Below, piece after piece: positions 1 through 9,062 of a stretch of DNA of 64,000 nt. The notes beneath the pieces are model-generated. The model ran no database searches. It was not told where the DNA came from and was given only the letters and a program-made list of their open reading frames with translations. Origin of the DNA: Thiosymbion sp942492625 (lineage in GTDB: Bacteria > Pseudomonadota > Gammaproteobacteria > Chromatiales > Chromatiaceae); assembly GCA_942492625.1 (NCBI GenBank), contig CALOFM010000029.1:1-64000 (forward strand), given 5' to 3'. The translations under genes were made by a program, and so were the position numbers. How positions within the stretch are numbered: the first letter of the stretch is position 1; every line of letters begins with the position of its first letter.

Positions 1-2
1 AA

Positions 3-143
3 CATCTACAGCCTGGCCTGATCAAGAAGGTCGCCCATACCTACAAGTACTATCTGACCAAGCTCGGTCGCCGCGTGCTTGTCACCGCCTTGGTCATCCG
101 CGAATACTTCGTCCAGCCTACCCTGGTGAGAAATTCGCTTTGA
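3..143 (+). CDS. C-terminal fragment of a gene entering from the left edge
   Basis: The frame is open from the window edge to a TGA, so only the last 46 codons are visible. The tail is basic and Tyr/Leu-rich (for example HTYKYYLTKLGRR). It looks like a DNA-binding C-terminus of the kind I associate with mobile-element proteins, but I cannot name the family. No function is claimed. The following 200 bases hold no recognisable gene. Confidence 0.4.
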   Translation, partial: HLQPGLIKKVAHTYKYYLTKLGRRVLVTALVIREYFVQPTLVRNSL

Positions 144-345
144 ACTTCTTGTCGTTTTGTTCAAGATTTCGGAGGTGAGGGACTAACGCTCGCGACCTGC
201 GGAACGCAAGTGAAGCTGTCGTGAAATCCGGGCTCGAAGCGCTGACTCGGGTCCTAATTGGCTCTGAACTACCTACAGTAGGCAGCAGCCAGGGTCGACG
301 CTCCCGAGGCCCTTTCGGGTGCGGGAAAGAACAGGGTATCTATGC

Positions 346-788
346 CTATTGTGATGTCGCGATTACCTCGACCTCCTTATCCGTGAGTCGACGCGCTGGG
401 ACCAGTATCAGGACCGAGAAGTCCTTGTTGCCGTGGTACTCGACGCCTGCACGGACCGTTTCTTCCATAATCTCTTCGCGCAACCGTCCAGGCGGCTCGA
501 CGACCGAGAGCATCAGATTGCAGCCCTTGGCGAGACAAGCCTCGCCGGCCTTCACCGGCTTGGATCCCAGTTTTTCATGAGCTTCGTCATCAGGCCCGAG
601 ACCGCGGGGGCATCTGCGCGGCGGATATCCACGGCGAGCAGCTCGGTGTCCCGGTGACTGATCGAATGGATGAAGCATTGATCCTCGGGTGATGGATCGC
701 GGGAAGGGTGCTCCTGGAAGAAGGCGAACAAATCGCAGCCGGATCGATCGATTTTTTCGCGGATCTCTTCTTGTGTCGGAAAGGTCAT
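346..788 (-). pseudogene. Frameshifted small hypothetical gene
   Basis: An ATG at 788 is preceded by a strong ribosome binding site (GGAGGAGA, plus-strand 791-798 region), and 78 codons are open to a stop at 552. A second minus frame then continues the coding-like sequence to 346, with the residues LVPARRLTDKEVEVIATSQ at its end. Joining the frames near 555-600 gives one protein of about 145 residues. The good start signal argues for a once-functional gene with a single indel. An indel error in the assembly would look the same. No family was recognised. Confidence 0.45.
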
Positions 789-1315
789 ATTCTCCTCCTA
801 TCTCAGTGCTGTCCCGAAGCTCGTCGCAGCGTCGGTTTATCTGCCTGTAGTCGCCTCGGAACGATCGGCCAACCAACTCGAACAGCACCGATCCCTGTCG
901 CCCCGAGAACGCGAGCCCCCGGCGACATTGACGGCAAGTCATCCGATTGGTCAGGCCGAATCACTGAGGGTTACGCGCACATCTTCGCGAGCAGCAACAG
1001 CTGGCCTCAAGGGGGTAGATAAAACGCGCAGATCCGCTAGGATGAAAAAAGGCGACCAACGGCGGCCTTTGCGTTCGGGCCTCTAAGCCGGTCCGGTCTA
1101 TTCGGCGATTTCGGATCGCCACATCAATCACGGCATCGTACGTGTTCCAGGCGGACACAGGTCCGCACATCTCGGCGCAACACCCGCGCCGATCGGAAAA
1201 GACGGATCGGGGAATCGCTCGCACGTGCGGCTTCAAACACAACCCGGAAAGGCGTTTGCTTTGTTTGCTTGCGTCTTTGCCACCAAACGATTCCCAACAT
1301 GGGAAAGGCGGTGAC
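789..1315. other. Intergenic region upstream of the betaine genes
   Basis: This 527-base stretch lies between the divergent frameshifted gene and the methyltransferase gene. Open frames here have no coding character that I trust. It should hold the promoter of the betaine operon, but no convincing -35/-10 pair or riboswitch fold could be picked out by eye. Confidence 0.4.
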
Positions 1316-2263
1316 ATGACTCATACCCAATCTAGACAGGACTTCGGCACCAACCCCCTTGCCGTCCGTGACACGAACCACTACCAAGCCGAGTACGTCC
1401 ATTCCTTCGTCGAGAAGTGGGACGCGCTCATCGACTGGGATCGCCGCGCTGAGAGCGAGGGCGATTTCTTCATCGGCGCCCTCAAGGAGCACGGCGCCAG
1501 AAAGGTACTGGACGTGGCTACCGGCACGGGCTTTCACTCCGTGCAACTGATCGAAGCCGGCTTCGAGGTGACCAGCGCCGACGGCAATCCGGTCATGCTC
1601 GCCAAGGCGTTCGAGAACGCCCGCGGGCGCGACCACATTCTCCGTACGATTCAGGCCGACTGGCGGTGGCTGAACAAAGATGTCCATGATTATTACGATG
1701 CCGTGATCTGCTTGGGCAACTCCTTCACCCACCTGCATGACGAGAACGACCGCCGTAAGGCGTTGGCCGAGTTCTACGCGACCCTACGCCACGACGGCAT
1801 TTTGATTCTGGATCAACGCAACTACGACGCAATCCTCGATCACCAGATCGAGCCGAGCCACGACTATTACTACTGTGGCGACAACGTGCGCGCCACGCCC
1901 GAGCACGTGGATGAGTCCCTGGCTCGCTTCCGCTACGAGTTTCCGGGGGAAGACGTGTTCCATCTCAACATGTTTCCGCTGCGCAAGAGCTATGTCCGTC
2001 GCCTGCTGCGGGAGGTCGGATTCCAACGCGTCACCACCTATGGCGACTTCAAGGAGACCTACCGCGAGAAGGAGCCGGATTTCTTCATCCACGTCGCCGA
2101 GAAGCGTTACATCGAGGGGGGGGTGACAAAGAATGAGCACCGCTTACTCACCCATCGTCGAGACCGCCCGCCGGTACTACAACAGCGACGACGCCGACAA
2201 CTTCTACTTCCACGTCTGGGGCGGAGAGGATATCCACATCGGTCTTTATGCGTCCCCCGATGA
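1316..2263 (+). CDS. gsmt: Glycine/sarcosine N-methyltransferase (betaine synthesis)
   Basis: Transfers methyl groups from S-adenosylmethionine to glycine and then sarcosine, the first steps of de novo glycine betaine synthesis in halophiles. The SAM-binding motif VLDVATGTGFHS is at about residues 64-75, followed by the acidic loop SADGNP. Ending in the FFIHVAEK tail, the protein matches the roughly 270-residue family, with QDFG...VRDT near the start. ATG 1316 was chosen because the family begins just before QDFG. As written, an 8-G tract at 2116-2123 puts the frame past the expected stop, and it reads 46 codons out of frame into the next gene. With seven G's it would end at TGA 2124, seven bases before the dimethyltransferase ATG. 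Confidence 0.93.
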   Translation: MTHTQSRQDFGTNPLAVRDTNHYQAEYVHSFVEKWDALIDWDRRAESEGDFFIGALKEHGARKVLDVATGTGFHSVQLIEAGFEVTSADGNPVMLAKAFENARGRDHILRTIQADWRWLNKDVHDYYDAVICLGNSFTHLHDENDRRKALAEFYATLRHDGILILDQRNYDAILDHQIEPSHDYYYCGDNVRATPEHVDESLARFRYEFPGEDVFHLNMFPLRKSYVRRLLREVGFQRVTTYGDFKETYREKEPDFFIHVAEKRYIEGGVTKNEHRLLTHRRDRPPVLQQRRRRQLLLPRLGRRGYPHRSLCVPR

Positions 2264-2978
2264 GTCCATCGAGGCCGCCAGCCGGCGAACGGTTAAAGTC
2301 ATGTCCGACCAGCTCGTCGAGACGCTCGGACCGGATACCCGCGTACTCGATGTCGGCGCCGGTTACGGCGGTGCAGCCAGGTACCTTGCCAACACCTACG
2401 GCTGCCGGGTGACGGCCCTCAACCTGAGCGAGAAGGAGAACGAGCGCAACCGAGAGACGAACCGCATGCTGAGCCTGGACCAGGCGATCGACGTTGTGGA
2501 CGGGAGCTTCGAGTCCATTCCGGCGGAGAATGCATCGTTCGACCTGGTCTGGTCCCAGGACGCCATTCTGCACAGTGGACACCGCGACCGGGTGATCGGT
2601 GAGATCGCGCGCGTCTTGCGCCCCGAAGGCGAGCTCATCTTCACCGATCCCATGCAGGCGGACGACTGCCCGGAAGACGTTCTGCAGCCGGTGCTCGATC
2701 GCATCCATCTCGACTCGCTCGGCTCCGTCGCCTTCTACCGAGAAGCCGCGGCACGCCACGAGCTCAACGAGCTGGGGGTCTTCGAGTTGACCAATAATCT
2801 GGTTGTTCACTACATGCGGGTCCGGTACGAGCTCGAGCGCGTGCGTGATGAGTTGGCGGGTAAAGTATCGGACGCCTACATCGAGCGCATGCTCGCGGGC
2901 CTGGGCCATTGGGTCGAAGCCGGCGAGCGAGGCTACTTATGCTGGGGCATTCTGCACTTCCGCAAGCCTGTCGCTTGA
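2133..2978 (+). CDS. sdmt: Sarcosine/dimethylglycine N-methyltransferase
   Basis: Completes the pathway by methylating sarcosine and dimethylglycine to betaine with SAM. The 281-residue length is typical. The N-terminal ARRYYNSDDADNFYFHVWGG signature and the SAM motif VLDVGAGYGGAARYLA (about residues 70-85) are intact, as is the later VWSQDAILH segment. The ATG lies at the end of the upstream methyltransferase, behind its G-rich tract, which can serve as the ribosome binding site. Coupling of the two methyltransferases is the norm in halophilic Ectothiorhodospiraceae and relatives. A GC-rich hairpin (stem 2997-3002 with 3008-3013) sits just after the stop. It lacks a T-run, so it is not a clear terminator. 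Confidence 0.95.
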   Translation: MSTAYSPIVETARRYYNSDDADNFYFHVWGGEDIHIGLYASPDESIEAASRRTVKVMSDQLVETLGPDTRVLDVGAGYGGAARYLANTYGCRVTALNLSEKENERNRETNRMLSLDQAIDVVDGSFESIPAENASFDLVWSQDAILHSGHRDRVIGEIARVLRPEGELIFTDPMQADDCPEDVLQPVLDRIHLDSLGSVAFYREAAARHELNELGVFELTNNLVVHYMRVRYELERVRDELAGKVSDAYIERMLAGLGHWVEAGERGYLCWGILHFRKPVA

Positions 2979-3134
2979 TCACTATTGAAGCGGGCGCGGC
3001 GATGTTGTCGCCGGCCAACCAAGGCTGCTCAAGGTGAGACATCGAGCCCGTATCCTCCCGAGCAAGAGAATTGACCGCGTCCTTCCGTGCCTGGCGCGTA
3101 GGCAAAGCTTCACCCTTCTAACGAGGTCTACAGA

Positions 3135-4301
3135 ATGACACGCGCACACATCGTTACATCCGAATCCGTGGGCGAAGGTCACCCCGACAAGCTGGCCGAC
3201 AACGTCTCGGACGCCATCCTCGATGCCCTGCTGGCAGGCGATCCCCGGTCCAGGGTTGCCTGTGAGACCCTGGTCAATACCGGTATGGCCGTCATTTCCG
3301 GTGAGATCACCAGCGCCACCACGGTCGACTACACACAAGTGGTACGCGATACCATCTGCGATATCGGATACGACGACGGCAGGATGGGCTTTGACGGCAA
3401 TGCCTGTGCTGTGTTGATTGCGCTGGACAAGCAGTCTCCGGACATCGCCCAAGGCGTGGACGAGGGTACCGGGTTGGACTTGGATCAGGGCGCCGGCGAT
3501 CAGGGTCTGATGTACGGCTACGCAACCAACGAGACCGCGGGCGTGATGCCCATGCCCATCCAGTGCGCGCACCTGCTCACCAAACGTCAGACTGAGGTGC
3601 GCAAGTCGGGTGAGATTCCGTGGCTGCGCCCGGACTGCAAGTCGCAGGTCTCCGTGCGCTACGAGAACGGCGCACCGAAGGCTATCGATGCGGTGGTGCT
3701 GTCCACCCAACACGATGAGGAGATCGGTTACGAGGACCTCAAGGAAGCGGTGATGGAGACTATCGTCAAGCCCGTGCTACCCGCGGAGATGCTTTCCGCC
3801 GAGACCAAGTACTTCGTCAACCCGACCGGACGGTTCGTGATCGGCGGGCCCGTGGGTGACTGCGGACTTACGGGACGCAAGATCATCGTCGACACCTACG
3901 GCGGCGTCGGTCGTCATGGCGGCGGCGCTTTCTCCGGCAAGGACCCTTCCAAGGTGGACCGCTCCGCCGCCTATGCCGCCCGCTACGTGGCGAAGAACGT
4001 GGTCGCTGCGGGCCTCGCCGACAAGTGCGAGGTGCAGCTGGCCTACGCCATCGGAATCGCCGAGCCAGTGTCGGTGCACGTGGAGACCTTCGGCACCGCC
4101 AACGTCGATGAGGTGCGGATCGAGGCGCTTATCCGCGAGCACTTCGACCTGCGTCCCAAGGGCATCATCCGGATGCTGGATCTGCTGCGCCCCATCTATC
4201 GCAAGACGGCGGCGAACGGCCACTTCGGACGCGACGAGCCGGAGTTCACATGGGAGCGGATCGACAAGGCAGAGACGTTGCGCACCGCCGCCGGTCGCTA
4301 A
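3135..4301 (+). CDS. metK: S-adenosylmethionine synthetase
   Basis: Makes SAM from methionine and ATP, in the cytoplasm. All signature blocks are present: SESVGEGHPDKLAD at residues 9-22, GAGDQG at 119-124 and GGGAFSGKDPSKVDR at about 262-276. The 388-residue length is normal. It follows the two betaine methyltransferases by 156 bases, in the same direction. It is therefore probably dedicated to feeding SAM to betaine synthesis, which consumes three SAM per betaine. A second, decayed metK tail lies 1.4 kb downstream. Confidence 0.97.
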   Translation: MTRAHIVTSESVGEGHPDKLADNVSDAILDALLAGDPRSRVACETLVNTGMAVISGEITSATTVDYTQVVRDTICDIGYDDGRMGFDGNACAVLIALDKQSPDIAQGVDEGTGLDLDQGAGDQGLMYGYATNETAGVMPMPIQCAHLLTKRQTEVRKSGEIPWLRPDCKSQVSVRYENGAPKAIDAVVLSTQHDEEIGYEDLKEAVMETIVKPVLPAEMLSAETKYFVNPTGRFVIGGPVGDCGLTGRKIIVDTYGGVGRHGGGAFSGKDPSKVDRSAAYAARYVAKNVVAAGLADKCEVQLAYAIGIAEPVSVHVETFGTANVDEVRIEALIREHFDLRPKGIIRMLDLLRPIYRKTAANGHFGRDEPEFTWERIDKAETLRTAAGR

Positions 4302-4312
4302 CGAGGGCGTTG

Positions 4313-4927
4313 GTGAGACTTGCACGGCTGGTTGCAGCAATGGGCCCGCTGTACCTGGTCTGCGTGCTTTTGGTCGTCGGCGCCGGGGACCTCGGTGCGC
4401 GCTCTTACGCGCAACAGGATAGTGAGGGCTATACATCTCTTAAGCCGCGGGTTGGGCGACGGCTCGCATGGGATCGGAAGCTTGCGCCTTTCCAGCTCGA
4501 GGTAGAAGTGAACGGCGCAGTGGTCAAACTCATCGGAACTGTCTCGACCAGTGCCGAGAGCCGACGCGCCGACCGCATTGCCCACGACGTCACGGGTGTT
4601 CTCGCGGTGGTCAACGCATTGAAGATCGATCCGGCCCTGGCGCCGTCGGACGAGAATCTGTTGGCCAGACCGGACGACACCATGCTGGAGAAGAGGATCG
4701 CCGAGGCCCTCCACGGTGACGCTCGCGTTTCAGCCGAAAATATCCAAGTCAACGTCGATGACGGCCGCGTTTCCCTTAGAGGTCGCGTGCCAAGCATTAC
4801 CGAGCAGGTACGAGCGGGGCCAATCGCAAGATCTCTGTTCGGCGTGCGAAGCGTCGATAACAAGATACGGTTGGTACAACCCTCAAAGCGACGTTTAAGG
4901 ACCAAACGCTCAAAGAGGAGACGCTGA
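4313..4927 (+). CDS. Exported BON-domain protein
   Basis: A GTG start 11 bases after the metK stop gives a 204-residue protein with a hydrophobic N-terminal signal (PLYLVCVLLVVGAGDLGARS). Two BON-like modules follow, at about residues 55-105 and 115-185, each with the V...G.V.L.G.V pattern. BON domains bind phospholipid membranes, and such proteins often protect the envelope during osmotic stress (for example OsmY). The position behind the betaine genes suits that. The C-terminus is very basic (RRLRTKRSKRRR). ATG 4340 is an alternative start that would leave a bare signal peptide. Confidence 0.75.
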   Translation: MRLARLVAAMGPLYLVCVLLVVGAGDLGARSYAQQDSEGYTSLKPRVGRRLAWDRKLAPFQLEVEVNGAVVKLIGTVSTSAESRRADRIAHDVTGVLAVVNALKIDPALAPSDENLLARPDDTMLEKRIAEALHGDARVSAENIQVNVDDGRVSLRGRVPSITEQVRAGPIARSLFGVRSVDNKIRLVQPSKRRLRTKRSKRRR

Positions 4928-4995
4928 TTCACCCCATCCCGTCTCCTTCACGGAGAGGACATCCGCATCGGCTTTCGCTACAGCCAGCTACCTCC

Positions 4996-5606
4996 ATGAG
5001 CGCAAAGAAAAACACACGATTCTGCATTCTCGTCTGGGCGCTTATCCTCCTGGCTCCTTTGGCGCTTGTAGCCGGAGTTGGATGGCCCTGGTTCGACGGC
5101 GTGAGTGCCCTGCAGAGCTCGATCGCCACAAGTGAAGATCAGATAGCCCGTTATCAACGAGTGATTGCAACCCTGCCGCGCTTGCAAAAAGAGCTTGAGC
5201 AGGAGCGCAGCAGAGAGACGTCAATGCCTTTTACTACGAGGCCACTACGACCGCACTCGCTGGGGCGCAAATACAGTGGAGCCTGAAAGAGATGGTCGAT
5301 GCCGCGGGGGCACAGTTTAGGAGCGTGCGGACTCTACCGGTCGAGACCGAAGAGAAGCATACGAAGATCGGCCTCCGCGCAGATTTGCGCTGTACGACTG
5401 AGCCCCTCCTCGACCTGCTCTACGACATCGAGCGGGCGCGTCCCTTGCTCTTTGTCGATCGGCTATCGGTGGGCTCCCGTGCGCGCAGCGCCGCTCGGCG
5501 CGCCAAGCGTGCACGCAGCCGACGGATCCGGCGGCGTCTCCCGTCTCAAGGCCAGCTCACTGTGCGGCTCGAGATTTCCGGCTACGCTTTGATGGGCGGC
5601 GGGTGA
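4996..5606 (+). pseudogene. Type II secretion GspM-like (GspMb) gene, frameshifted
   Basis: The first frame encodes a short cytoplasmic tail, one transmembrane helix (ILVWALILLAPLALVAGVG) and a coiled coil ending LQKELEQERS. The coding sequence then resumes in another frame (AFYYEATTTALAGAQIQ) through a ferredoxin-like GspM/PilO-type domain ending LEISGYALMGG. The break falls at an AGAGAG run near 5211-5217, where removing one AG restores a single protein of about 202 residues. No other gsp genes are nearby, so this is an orphan. Family assignment rests on architecture and C-terminal pattern. Confidence 0.7.
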
Positions 5607-5650
5607 AGTCTTTTTCGCACCCTTCGATATGCTGATGACCGCCAGGACGC

Positions 5651-5770
5651 AATATCGCTATTAACCTTCAGTTTGGGCGTTACGAACGGGATCTAATCTG
5701 GGAGCGGACCGGCAAGCTCAAGGCGTTACGCAATGCCACCGTCCCCTTGGTTAGGATCATGCTGCCTTAG
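5651..5770 (+). pseudogene. Detached 3' end of a second metK
   Basis: The frame from 5651 to the TAG at 5770 reads LQFGRYERDLIWERTGKLK followed by ALRNA. This matches the extreme C-terminus of MetK (FGR...WER.DK...LR). It is clearly diverged from the intact metK upstream, so it is not a recent local duplication. Nothing of the rest of the gene is visible, and the fragment ends 15 bases before the antiporter start. Confidence 0.65.
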
Positions 5771-5785
5771 GCACAGAGGACATCT

Positions 5786-7507
5786 TTGGAACCGAAATCC
5801 TTCGTATACTCCGCCGTACTTCTACTGGCAGCCACCTCCATTGCGGTGGCCATCTTCCGCCACTTCGGGCTCGGCTCCGTGCTGGGCCTCCTCGTCGCCG
5901 GTGTCTTCATCGGACCGTACACGCCCGGTCCCACCCTCACCAGCCACGTGGAGGACGTGCGGCACTTCACCGAGCTCGGGGTGGTCTTGTTGCTGTTTCT
6001 CATTGGCTTGGAGATGCAGCCGCGCCGACTCTGGTCTCTGCGCCGGTCAATGCTCGGCCTCGGCTCTCTCCAGATCCTCGTCTCCGGGTTGGCCATCGCC
6101 CTCTATCTGTACCTGTTCGAGCCCCGCTGGGACATCAACCTGCTTGCCGGCCTCACCCTGGCGCTCTCCTCCACCGCCTTCGTGCTCCAAATCCTCCAGG
6201 AAAGGGGCGAGATCGCCAGCCCCCACGGCCAGACCACCTTTGCGGTCTTGTTGATGCAGGACCTCGCTGTCGTCCCTCTGCTCGCGCTCATGCCCATCCT
6301 CGCGGATGTGGGCCATATCTCCGGTGAAGTACCGCTGATGGAACAGGTGATTATCGTGGTGGTCGCCGTTGCGGCGGTCATCGTCGCGGGGCGCTTCCTG
6401 GTTCCCCGTGTCCTCGATCTCCTTGCCCGCCAGAGAAACCGCGAGGCCTTTTTCCTGGTGGCCATGGCAGCGGTCTTCGGCTCGGCTTGGGCCATGAATT
6501 ACGCAGGGATGTCCATGGCGCTCGGGGCCTTCCTCATGGGAGTCGCTCTGTCCGGTTCGCGTTACAACATTCAGATTCAGGCCAACATCGAGCCCCACAA
6601 GGGGCTTCTCATGAGCCTGTTCTTCGTCGCGGTGGGTATGTCACTCGACCTTGGAGCGCTAGCCGACGATCCCCTCGTGTTTGCCCGCCACTTGGTGATC
6701 ATCTTGGCCATCAAGATCGCAGTGCTGTTCGGGCTTTGTCTCCTGTTCGGCGAAGGTCGCGGGACGGCCACGCGGGTGGCTTTTCTTCTTGGCCAGAGTG
6801 GCGAGTTCGGCTTCGTCCTGTTCGGTGCCGCCAAGGCCCTTGGCGTCATCGACAGCAATATCTTCGTGCTCGCCATCGGCGTCATTTCGCTCAGCATGTT
6901 GGCAACCCCCTTGCTGGTGCGTCTCGGAGATACGTTGGCGGGGCGCATTTCTGCGGATACAGGGCTTGCGGGCGAGCGTTTCGAGTTTTTCCAAGAGGGG
7001 ATGGAGTCGAGCGCACGCGCGCTCGTCGCCGGCTACGGACGCGTCGGGCATACGGTGGGGACCATCCTCAAGAGCAGTGACATCCCATTTATCGCTTTCG
7101 ATACCAGCCAAAGCCGGGTAGCGGAGTTCCGTAGCCAGGGCCACCCTATTTACTATGGCGACATTGGCGACGCCGAGTTGCTCACAGCTGCCGGTATCGA
7201 GAAAGTGGACCTGGTGGTCCTCACCATCGACGACCGTCAGGCCGCGCTCCGCGCAGTCAAGCTGATCCGTTCACTCGCTTCCCGAACGCTCATCGTGGCA
7301 CGGGCGCGGGATCTGACGGACAGCAGCGCATTGTTGCAGGCTGGTGCCGACAAGGCCTTTCCCGAGGCCGTGGAGGCGAGTCTCCGGCTTGCGGCAGAGG
7401 CGCTCCAGAGCCTGGGTGTCGCCGCGGAGGATACAGACCTGCTCCTGCGCGGCGTGCGGGGCGCAGACTACGCCCTGCTGCAGGAGGAGAGCACGGGGAA
7501 AGGCTGA
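5786..7507 (+). CDS. Kef-type K+/H+ antiporter (CPA2) with RCK domain
   Basis: The first 385 or so residues form a 12-helix Na+/H+-exchanger-type membrane domain (GVVLLLFLIGLEMQPRRLW, LALSSTAFVLQIL, LLGQSGEFGFVLFGAAKAL). A cytoplasmic RCK_N/TrkA-N domain at about 410-530 carries the Rossmann loop VAGYGRVGHT. The 573 residues fit KefB/KefC/YbaL-type monovalent cation:proton antiporters. The start is a TTG with AGAGGA a few bases upstream; no ATG fits. It sits among betaine genes, consistent with K+ homeostasis during osmotic or alkaline stress. Which of the Kef subgroups it belongs to cannot be decided by eye. Confidence 0.92.
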   Translation: MEPKSFVYSAVLLLAATSIAVAIFRHFGLGSVLGLLVAGVFIGPYTPGPTLTSHVEDVRHFTELGVVLLLFLIGLEMQPRRLWSLRRSMLGLGSLQILVSGLAIALYLYLFEPRWDINLLAGLTLALSSTAFVLQILQERGEIASPHGQTTFAVLLMQDLAVVPLLALMPILADVGHISGEVPLMEQVIIVVVAVAAVIVAGRFLVPRVLDLLARQRNREAFFLVAMAAVFGSAWAMNYAGMSMALGAFLMGVALSGSRYNIQIQANIEPHKGLLMSLFFVAVGMSLDLGALADDPLVFARHLVIILAIKIAVLFGLCLLFGEGRGTATRVAFLLGQSGEFGFVLFGAAKALGVIDSNIFVLAIGVISLSMLATPLLVRLGDTLAGRISADTGLAGERFEFFQEGMESSARALVAGYGRVGHTVGTILKSSDIPFIAFDTSQSRVAEFRSQGHPIYYGDIGDAELLTAAGIEKVDLVVLTIDDRQAALRAVKLIRSLASRTLIVARARDLTDSSALLQAGADKAFPEAVEASLRLAAEALQSLGVAAEDTDLLLRGVRGADYALLQEESTGKG

Positions 7508-7654
7508 TGCTGAGCAGGAATCCGATGGCCTCTCGTCAGCTGTTCCGCGCATCGCCGACTGCCCTTGTAGGGGACAAGTCGGCGCGCATTGAATACCTCG
7601 AGAAGAGAAACGACAGCGCCAGGCTCAGAAATAGTGCCAGCTCGATTGTCCCGG

Positions 7655-8879
7655 TCACTTTGCTCGCGGCTCCGGCAGCTCGAGCTCGGGGGAGGGATCG
7701 GCCTCCGGGTACATCTCCAAGACCACCGGCATCGTACGCACCATCACGACGAACTCGCCCTGTTCTTCGAGCGGCGGCGGCGATCTGCGTATCACTCGTA
7801 AGAGTCGGAACAATGCCAGAGCGCTGGCCGTTGCGGCGAATACGCCGAGCAACCCCACAGGTCCCACGCCTTCCATCGCCAACCCGGCAAGCAGCGGGCA
7901 CGCCAGGGCGCCGACACCGTAGACCAGCAGCAGCCCGTGCGTTGCCTCGAGCACGTGCCGACCCTGCAGGTGGTTATTTGCATGTGCAGCGCTGATGCCG
8001 TACAGGAAGGACATGAGCCCGCCCAAGAAAAAGGAGGAGGGCACCAAGCCGGAAAGGTCTTCGATGACGATAAACCGAAACCGAAACCGAAACCGAAACC
8101 GAAACCGAAACCGAAACCGCAGCCACGGCCGCGGTCGCGACACTCGCCGCTATGAGCACGGTGCGGCGATCAATGCGGTCCGAGAGATGGCCGATGGGCC
8201 ACTGGAGGAATGCACCGCCCAGGGGGGCGGCGCTCATGAGCTGAGCGATCCGTGCCTCTTCGAGCGCCAGCCTTTGGCCGAAGATGGGTGCCATTCCCAG
8301 AAAAGCGCCGGCGAGGATCCCGGCATTCAAGGCTCCGACCGCCCCGAGGGGCGAGATGCGCAAGAGCGTGGCGATGGGCATGGGGGCGGTGGCATCGATC
8401 CGCGGCTCGGTAACCCGCGTCACCGGCACGACACCGACGCAGATCAGGATGGCCGTGATGGCAAACAGCGACTGTCCGGAGGTATCGCCGGCCAGGAGCA
8501 GGAAAGGGCCCGCCCCGAGGGCGACCAGGGTGCTCGCCATGCAGGCTGAGAAGATGCGCCCGCTCGCCGGACCGGCGCTTTGCTCGTTGAGCCAGCTCTC
8601 CACCACCATGTAAAGCCCCACGACGCATAGGCCGTTGGCCGCACGCAGCACCAGCCAGAACTAGGGTTCGACGATCAGACCGAAGGCCAGGCTGGTTGCC
8701 GCGGCCACGGCGGTAAAGGCGGCGAAGGAGCGTATGTGGCCGACGTTGCGGATGAGCCAAGGGGCGATCAGCGTGCCGGCGACATAGCCGGCCATGATCA
8801 GACCCGTCTCCAGATCGCCGAACCCCTCCATGCCGGCCCGCACGCCAAGCAGGGTCCCAAGCAGACCCATTCCTATCAA
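7655..8879 (-). pseudogene. MFS transporter (YcaD-like), broken by an amber codon and a microsatellite
   Basis: Reading from 8879 the protein begins with an MFS first helix (GMGLLGTLLGVRAGMEGFG). It hits an in-frame TAG at 8661-8663, then continues in the same frame through WLNEQSAGPASGRIFSA and further helices. Eight copies of AAACCG (8072-8119) interrupt a later helix, and beyond them the coding frame has shifted. The final third (SFFLGGLMSFLYGISAAHAN and onward) is in the new frame, ending at 7655. The sequence resembles the YcaD/YfkF-type MFS family. The true N-terminus appears to be lost. Two independent lesions make a working protein unlikely. Confidence 0.75.
8072..8119. repeat. Hexanucleotide microsatellite, 8 x AAACCG
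   Basis: Eight perfect tandem AAACCG units lie inside the broken MFS gene. On the coding strand they read as alternating Val-Ser or Arg-Phe, depending on frame. They replace a transmembrane segment. The unit is a multiple of three, so copy-number change alone would not switch the frame. The frame change must come from the insertion footprint. Confidence 0.95.
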
Positions 8880-9062
8880 AGGAGAAAAATCGCCCGTGGC
8901 CGCGCCGCTGGTCTTGCACCGAGCGAGTACAGCTACGCCGATGCATCGCGAGCATGGGGCTCGAGAGAAGGGCGCGCATCGCCGCAGCGGGCCCGAGGGT
9001 CGGACTCCCGAAATCGTTGCCGGTAATTGCGCGCTGTTGGATCAAGCCAAGCGGCGCTCGGT

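Noticed and set aside
2979..3134. SAM- or SAH-type riboswitch before metK
   Set aside because: Only one short GC-rich hairpin directly after the upstream stop was visible; no riboswitch core could be matched.
7507..7995. Plus-strand gene after the Kef antiporter
   Set aside because: Arg/Pro/Ala-rich frame without motifs, lying opposite the end of the broken MFS gene.
8072..8119. CRISPR-like repeat array
   Set aside because: The AAACCG units are contiguous six-base tandem repeats with no spacers.
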